A stretch of DNA of 64,000 nt, taken from NCBI GenBank assembly GCA_024231975.1, contig JAAEQB010000051.1, positions 78,219 to 142,218 on the forward strand. The letters are read 5' to 3'. Positions 61,058 to 64,000 of this stretch are shown one piece after another. Source of the DNA: Allobosea sp. (GTDB lineage: Bacteria; Pseudomonadota; Alphaproteobacteria; Rhizobiales; Beijerinckiaceae). The notes beneath the pieces are model-generated. The model was not told the origin of the DNA. It saw only the letters and a program-made list of their open reading frames with translations, and made no database searches. Numbering within the stretch: the first letter of the stretch is position 1; each line of letters opens with the position of its first letter. The translations under genes were made by a program, and so were the position numbers.

Positions 61058-61095
61058 TCATCGATCGTCAATGACCGATCGTGCACGATCGATGA
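61058..61095. promoter_or_regulatory. Nested palindromes in the GntR-GntR gap
   Basis: Arms TCATCGATCGT (61058-61068) and ACGATCGATGA (61085-61095) are exact 11-bp inverted repeats, and CGATCGTGCACGATCG (61076-61091) is a perfect 16-bp palindrome overlapping the second arm. The gap is only about 150 bp between two divergent regulators, so the site probably controls both. Confidence 0.7.
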
Positions 61096-61146
61096 AATGA
61101 CGATACTGCAGCGTTTGCTGCGGTCCCGCCGGGACTGTATTCGTCA

Positions 61147-61154
61147 TGTCGACA
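61147..61154 (+). promoter_or_regulatory. TGTCGACA half of a shared GntR operator pair
   Basis: TGTCGACA lies 11 bp upstream of the start codon at 61166. The same core, extended to TTGTCGACAA, occurs at 61955-61964 upstream of the aldolase gene that this regulator precedes. FCD-type GntR sites commonly fit TNGTNNNACNA. Confidence 0.55.
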
Positions 61155-61165
61155 AGGGACTGCAC

Positions 61166-61870
61166 ATGACCGAAAAGACCATGGCCGCGCCAGCCGAGCG
61201 CAAGCGGGGCGAGGGCGTCAAGCTCGTCTACGACATCCTGCGCGACGACATCATCGACCTCGTGCTGCCGCCGGGCAGCCCGATCGACGAGATCCAGCTG
61301 GCCGAACGGCTGTCGATGTCGCGCACGCCGATCCGCGAGGCGCTGGTCCGCCTGGCGAGCGAGGGGCTGGTGACGACGCTGCCCAACCGCTCGACGGTGG
61401 TGTCGAACATCGACTTCCTCAACCTGCACACCTTCTTCGATGCGATCACGCTGATGTATCGCGTCACCACGAGGCTGGCGGCCGAGTTCCATGTGCCTGC
61501 AGATCTCGACGTCATCCGCGCCCGGCAGGCTGCTTTCGCCGCGGCCGTCGCAGCGCAGGACGCGCTCGCCATGATCGCGACAAACCGCGATTTCCATGCG
61601 GCGATCGCGGAAGCCGGGCGCAATCCCTACTACACCGGGCTGTTCTGCCGCCTGCTCGACGAGGGCCGGCGTATCCTGCGGCTTTATTACTCCTCCTTCG
61701 AGGATCGCCTGCCGCAGCGCTATGTCACCGAGCATGAGGAGATGATCGCAGCAATCGCTGCTCGCGACGTCGAGGCTGCCGACCGGCTGGCCAAGGCCCA
61801 TGCCGACCAGATCGTCCAGCAGATCCAGCAACTGATAGCCCGCGACCGTCGCCAGACGCTGGCGCTGTAG
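61166..61870 (+). CDS. GntR-family (FCD) regulator, rightward
   Basis: 234 aa from the ATG at 61166; the frame stays open back to 61097, but the intervening sequence overlaps the operator. HTH at about 16-80 (VYDILRDDIIDLVLPPGSPID, RLSMSRTPIREALVRLASEG), FCD domain with His/Asp ligands (NRDFHAAIAEAGRNPYY, EHEEMIAAIAARD). It probably controls the adjacent DHDPS-family gene and itself. Confidence 0.88.
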   Translation: MTEKTMAAPAERKRGEGVKLVYDILRDDIIDLVLPPGSPIDEIQLAERLSMSRTPIREALVRLASEGLVTTLPNRSTVVSNIDFLNLHTFFDAITLMYRVTTRLAAEFHVPADLDVIRARQAAFAAAVAAQDALAMIATNRDFHAAIAEAGRNPYYTGLFCRLLDEGRRILRLYYSSFEDRLPQRYVTEHEEMIAAIAARDVEAADRLAKAHADQIVQQIQQLIARDRRQTLAL

Positions 61871-61954
61871 CGCACACTCCCAAACCTCGCCTTTCGCCAC
61901 TCCGGAGCCGTCTGTGACGTCCCGGAACGGTGAGTTCTTGCGTCGCGATTTTTC

Positions 61955-61964
61955 TTGTCGACAA
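61955..61964 (+). promoter_or_regulatory. TTGTCGACAA operator and AT-rich promoter of the aldolase gene
   Basis: Perfect 10-bp palindrome. It overlaps a -35-like TTGTCG, followed by AT-rich sequence with TAGTAT at 61977-61982 (16-bp spacer) and TATTAT at 61980-61985. The gene starts at 62047. Binding by the GntR at 61166 would block the promoter. Confidence 0.6.
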
Positions 61965-62046
61965 ATAAAATACAAATAGTATTATATCTGCCAACCAAGG
62001 CGGCGAGGCACACCGCCCGTGGAAACGCCAGCCCGAGGAGCGCGTG

Positions 62047-63006
62047 ATGAAGGCCCAGATCTTTTCCGGCTGCATGCCGGCGCTGATGACCCCCTGCAAG
62101 GACGACCGCAGCCCCGACTTCGAGGCGCTGGTGCGCAAGGGCAAGGAACTCATCGCCGCCGGCATGTCGGCCGTGGTCTATTGCGGCTCGATGGGCGACT
62201 GGCCGCTGCTGACCGATGCGCAGCGCATGCAGGGCGTCGAGGCCCTGGTGAAGGCCGGCGTGCCGGTGATCGTCGGCACCGGCGCGGTCAACACGGCTTC
62301 TGCCGTCGCCCATGCCGCCCATGCCCAGAAGGTCGGTGCCAAGGGCCTGATGGTGATCCCGCGCGTGCTGTCGCGCGGTTCGGTGGTCGAGGCGCAGCGC
62401 CACCATTTCAAGGCGATCCTCGCGGCCGCGCCCGACCTGCCGGCGGTGATCTACAACAGTCCCTATTACGGCTTCGCCACCCGTGCCGACCTGTTCTTCG
62501 CGCTGCGGGGCGAGCATCCCAACCTGGTCGGCTTCAAGGAGTTCGGCGGCGCCGCCGACATGCGCTATGCCGCGGAAAACATCACCAGCCGCGACGATGA
62601 CGTCTCGCTGATGATCGGCGTCGACACCTGCGTCTTCCATGGCTTCGTCAATTGCGGCGCGACCGGCGCGATCACCGGCATCGGCTGCGTGCTGCCGAAG
62701 GAGGTGCTGCACATGGTCAGCTTGAGCCAGGCGGCGGCGAAGGGCGATGTCGAGGCGCGCCGGCTGGCGCTCGAACTGGAGGCGGCGCTCGCCGTGCTGT
62801 CATCCTTCGACGAAGGGCCGGAGCTCGTCCTCTATTTCAAGCACATGATGGTGCTGAAGGGGGACGCCGAGTACACGCTGCACTTCAATCCGACCGACGT
62901 GCTCGGCGAGAGCCAGCGCGGCTATGTCGAGGCGCAGCTCAAGCTGTTCGACAGCTGGTATGCGCAGTGGTCGAAGCAGGCCGGTGCGCTGAAGCATGCC
63001 GCCTGA
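62047..63006 (+). CDS. DHDPS/NAL-family lyase or dehydratase
   Basis: 319 aa from the ATG at 62047 (CCCGAGGAG upstream; a GTG one codon earlier is possible). The (beta/alpha)8 class I aldolase fold has the Schiff-base Lys164 (VGFKEFGG) and the Tyr of VIYNSPYYG. Members cleave or dehydrate 2-keto-3-deoxy acids, or deaminate 1-pyrroline-4-hydroxy-2-carboxylate in hydroxyproline breakdown. A last step of the acid-sugar route is the simplest reading. Alone in its transcript, it is under the local GntR. Confidence 0.87.
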   Translation: MKAQIFSGCMPALMTPCKDDRSPDFEALVRKGKELIAAGMSAVVYCGSMGDWPLLTDAQRMQGVEALVKAGVPVIVGTGAVNTASAVAHAAHAQKVGAKGLMVIPRVLSRGSVVEAQRHHFKAILAAAPDLPAVIYNSPYYGFATRADLFFALRGEHPNLVGFKEFGGAADMRYAAENITSRDDDVSLMIGVDTCVFHGFVNCGATGAITGIGCVLPKEVLHMVSLSQAAAKGDVEARRLALELEAALAVLSSFDEGPELVLYFKHMMVLKGDAEYTLHFNPTDVLGESQRGYVEAQLKLFDSWYAQWSKQAGALKHAA

Positions 63007-63025
63007 GGATTGCTTAGGACGGGCT

Positions 63026-63041
63026 CTCCCGCTGACGGGAG
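63026..63041 (+). terminator. Hairpin after the aldolase gene
   Basis: CTCCCG-ctga-CGGGAG, 6-bp stem, 20 bp past the stop. There is no T-run, so it is a weak candidate. Confidence 0.45.
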
Positions 63042-63103
63042 GGCCTCACCATTGGGCCACGGGTATCAAGCTGCTCGACGGGACGAATGTCTCGGTCGGG
63101 TCG

Positions 63104-63460
63104 CTAGCGGACGTCGGATGAGTTGTCGGATACTAGCCTCTGTTCCCACATGAAGCGCGCCAGATCGCCAATCGTGAGGCTCCCTAAGGGCTCATGATCT
63201 CCCTTGTGCCGCGCCCGCAACTGCCCAATGAGGAACGATAGCGACAAACTCTCCGGCCCGAAGTAGCGAGCGTAAGGAAACCGCTCGAAGCTCGTTCCAA
63301 ACTCTTCGCTCAGATGATTGAGCAGGTCCACGGCATCGTCGCCGTCTATGCCTAGTGACCGAAAACCGCCGTTGATTGAGGTCTCCGGCGTGACATGACG
63401 CTCTCCACAGAAATCGGCAACAGCGACGCGAATCTGCTCAAGATAGTCAGCAAAATCCAT
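63104..63460 (-). CDS. DUF1493 family protein
   Basis: 118 aa, acyl-carrier-protein-like helical fold of DUF1493: RSLGIDGDDAVDLLNHLSEEF resembles the ACP helix II region but has Gly-Asp-Asp where ACPs carry the phosphopantetheine Ser, so it should not be loaded. A late LTIGDLARFMW helix matches the family. The gene is less GC-rich than its neighbours, suggesting transfer. Cytosolic; function unknown, seen in enterobacterial and other accessory loci. Confidence 0.75.
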   Translation of the reverse strand: MDFADYLEQIRVAVADFCGERHVTPETSINGGFRSLGIDGDDAVDLLNHLSEEFGTSFERFPYARYFGPESLSLSFLIGQLRARHKGDHEPLGSLTIGDLARFMWEQRLVSDNSSDVR

Positions 63461-63568
63461 TGGTTCAGCCTACTCAAACGCCAAGCGTCCGCAATGGGTC
63501 GGAAACGGAAATCAATCCCACCGCAAATACTCAGATCATCTGACCTCGATCTCGTGCGCGTTTGGATT

Positions 63569-63766
63569 TCAGGCGCTGGAGCTTTTTCGGCGCAGAACAA
63601 CCCGAGCGAGATAACCGCCCGCCGCTGTTATGGCGCCAGCGACCAAGGCTACTGCGATCATGGACCAGCCCAAGCCCCTATAAAGCACGACAGCTACAAA
63701 AGAGCTGGCAATGCCAACTAGGAAATCCCACCAACCTGGGGGCTTGGCTTGGATTGAACCGCGCAA
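63569..63766 (-). CDS. Small membrane protein (65 aa)
   Basis: Two hydrophobic segments (FLVGIASSFVAVVLY and MIAVALVAGAITAAGG) with a basic C-terminus (RVVLRRKSSS) indicate an inner-membrane hairpin. Start at the ATG at 63766; its first 49 nt overlap the tail of the frame at 63718-63957. I recognise no family. It could be partner to the DUF1493 gene in the same direction 108 bp on. Confidence 0.5.
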   Translation of the reverse strand: MRGSIQAKPPGWWDFLVGIASSFVAVVLYRGLGWSMIAVALVAGAITAAGGYLARVVLRRKSSSA

Positions 63767-63957
63767 CTTACCGACCCGAATGGGGACGGGTGGTTCGTTG
63801 GTCGCAAGCCCCAGTCGCCAAGCACAGTATCGAGCACGTCCTTGGCAAGGACAACTCCAAAGCCGAATGTCTGCTCCCGACCGATGTCGTTGAAAAAGTC
63901 GGCGTTGCTGGGTGCGTGAAGTCCTGATTCAGTCGTTCTCGGGATGGAGGGCGGCGC
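63718..63957 (-). pseudogene. C-terminal remnant of an unknown protein next to an IS
   Basis: A leftward frame open through 63957 and ending TAG at 63718-63720 reads like real protein (GLHAPSNADFFNDIGREQTF, then FGVVLAKDVLDTVLGDW), with AT-richer codons than the main chromosome. It has no credible ATG and meets the transposase start, so the 5' part was probably lost on IS insertion. It also overlaps the 65-aa gene by 49 nt. It could instead be a chance frame. Confidence 0.4.
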
Positions 63958-63958
63958 G

Positions 63959-64000
63959 ATGATGGGCGAGCGGCAGATGGCGCAGGATGCGCTGTTCTAC
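63959..64000 (+). mobile_element. 5' end of an IS1182/IS5-like transposase (partial)
   Basis: Fourteen codons run to the edge: MMGERQMAQDALFY. This matches the opening seen in IS1182-group (IS5-like DDE) transposases (MMGERxxxQxALFY, usually followed by a FSLERHVP segment that lies beyond the window). The insertion sequence's left end must therefore lie within roughly 63925-63958. I could not identify the terminal inverted repeat. Confidence 0.65.

Noticed and set aside
61097..61165. Upstream ATG for the rightward GntR protein
   Set aside because: The extra 23 residues are not family-like and the segment holds the TGTCGACA operator close to the later ATG.

Overview
The window is GC-rich (about two thirds G+C by eye), densely coded DNA from an alphaproteobacterium. 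The gene set fits a Hyphomicrobiales (Rhizobiales) chromosome, most plausibly Bosea or a close relative. The evidence is a soxXYZA block, an NdvA/ChvA-type cyclic-glucan exporter, the rhizobial arrangement aroK-aroB-CBS-domain protein beside xerD with its 47-residue leader gene, a DUF1236 protein, and many ABC importers for opines, polyamines or compatible solutes. The genus is inference. I saw no rRNA, tRNA or CRISPR array.

Layout. 1-6.2 kb: the 3' end of an unidentified gene, a secreted esterase bracketed by two inverted copies of an intergenic repeat, and a leftward operon joining a two-subunit molybdenum hydroxylase (IorAB type) to soxX-soxY-soxZ-soxA. 6.2-16.7 kb: a DUF3772/MscS channel, a CAP-domain lipoprotein, a VanX-like dipeptidase, the glucan exporter, an orphan TRAP binding protein, a DUF1330 protein, and a ChaA antiporter converging on a CNNM/CorC-like protein. 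16.7-24.2 kb: core metabolism (aroB, aroK, a pabB-pabC fusion, xerD, a KefB-type antiporter) and small proteins. 24.3-30.2 kb: an IclR regulator divergent from a polar amino-acid ABC importer, a DoeB-like deacylase and a EutB-like PLP dehydratase, which resembles a reduced ectoine-utilisation operon. 30.2-35.3 kb: a binding protein without a signal peptide, a DUF1236 protein, a Gfo/Idh/MocA dehydrogenase with a sugar isomerase, and a GAF-HD-GYP phosphodiesterase. 35.4-43 kb: a seven-gene leftward operon (PotABCD-like importer plus a three-part opine-oxidase/HcnABC-like flavoenzyme) divergent from an IclR regulator. 43-47.6 kb: fructokinase, pgi, NDH-2 and mgsA.

47.6-55.9 kb: a LacI regulator and cupin divergent from an Agl-type alpha-glucoside importer and a GH31 glucosidase, with a perfect 18-bp palindrome between them. 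55.9-63 kb: an acid-sugar catabolic block (MHS transporter, Ldh-family reductase, SDR dehydrogenase, enolase-superfamily dehydratase, DHDPS-family aldolase/dehydratase) with two GntR regulators and clear operator-like palindromes. 63.1-64 kb: a small foreign-looking patch with a DUF1493 protein, a small membrane protein, a truncated reading frame and the first 14 codons of an IS1182/IS5-like transposase.

The overall theme is scavenging. Each importer sits beside enzymes for the first catabolic steps and beside its own regulator, and the operators can be read in the divergent promoter gaps. The least conventional unit is the molybdenum hydroxylase-soxXYZA operon, which carries no soxB or soxCD and has an atypical SoxY swinging-arm tail.
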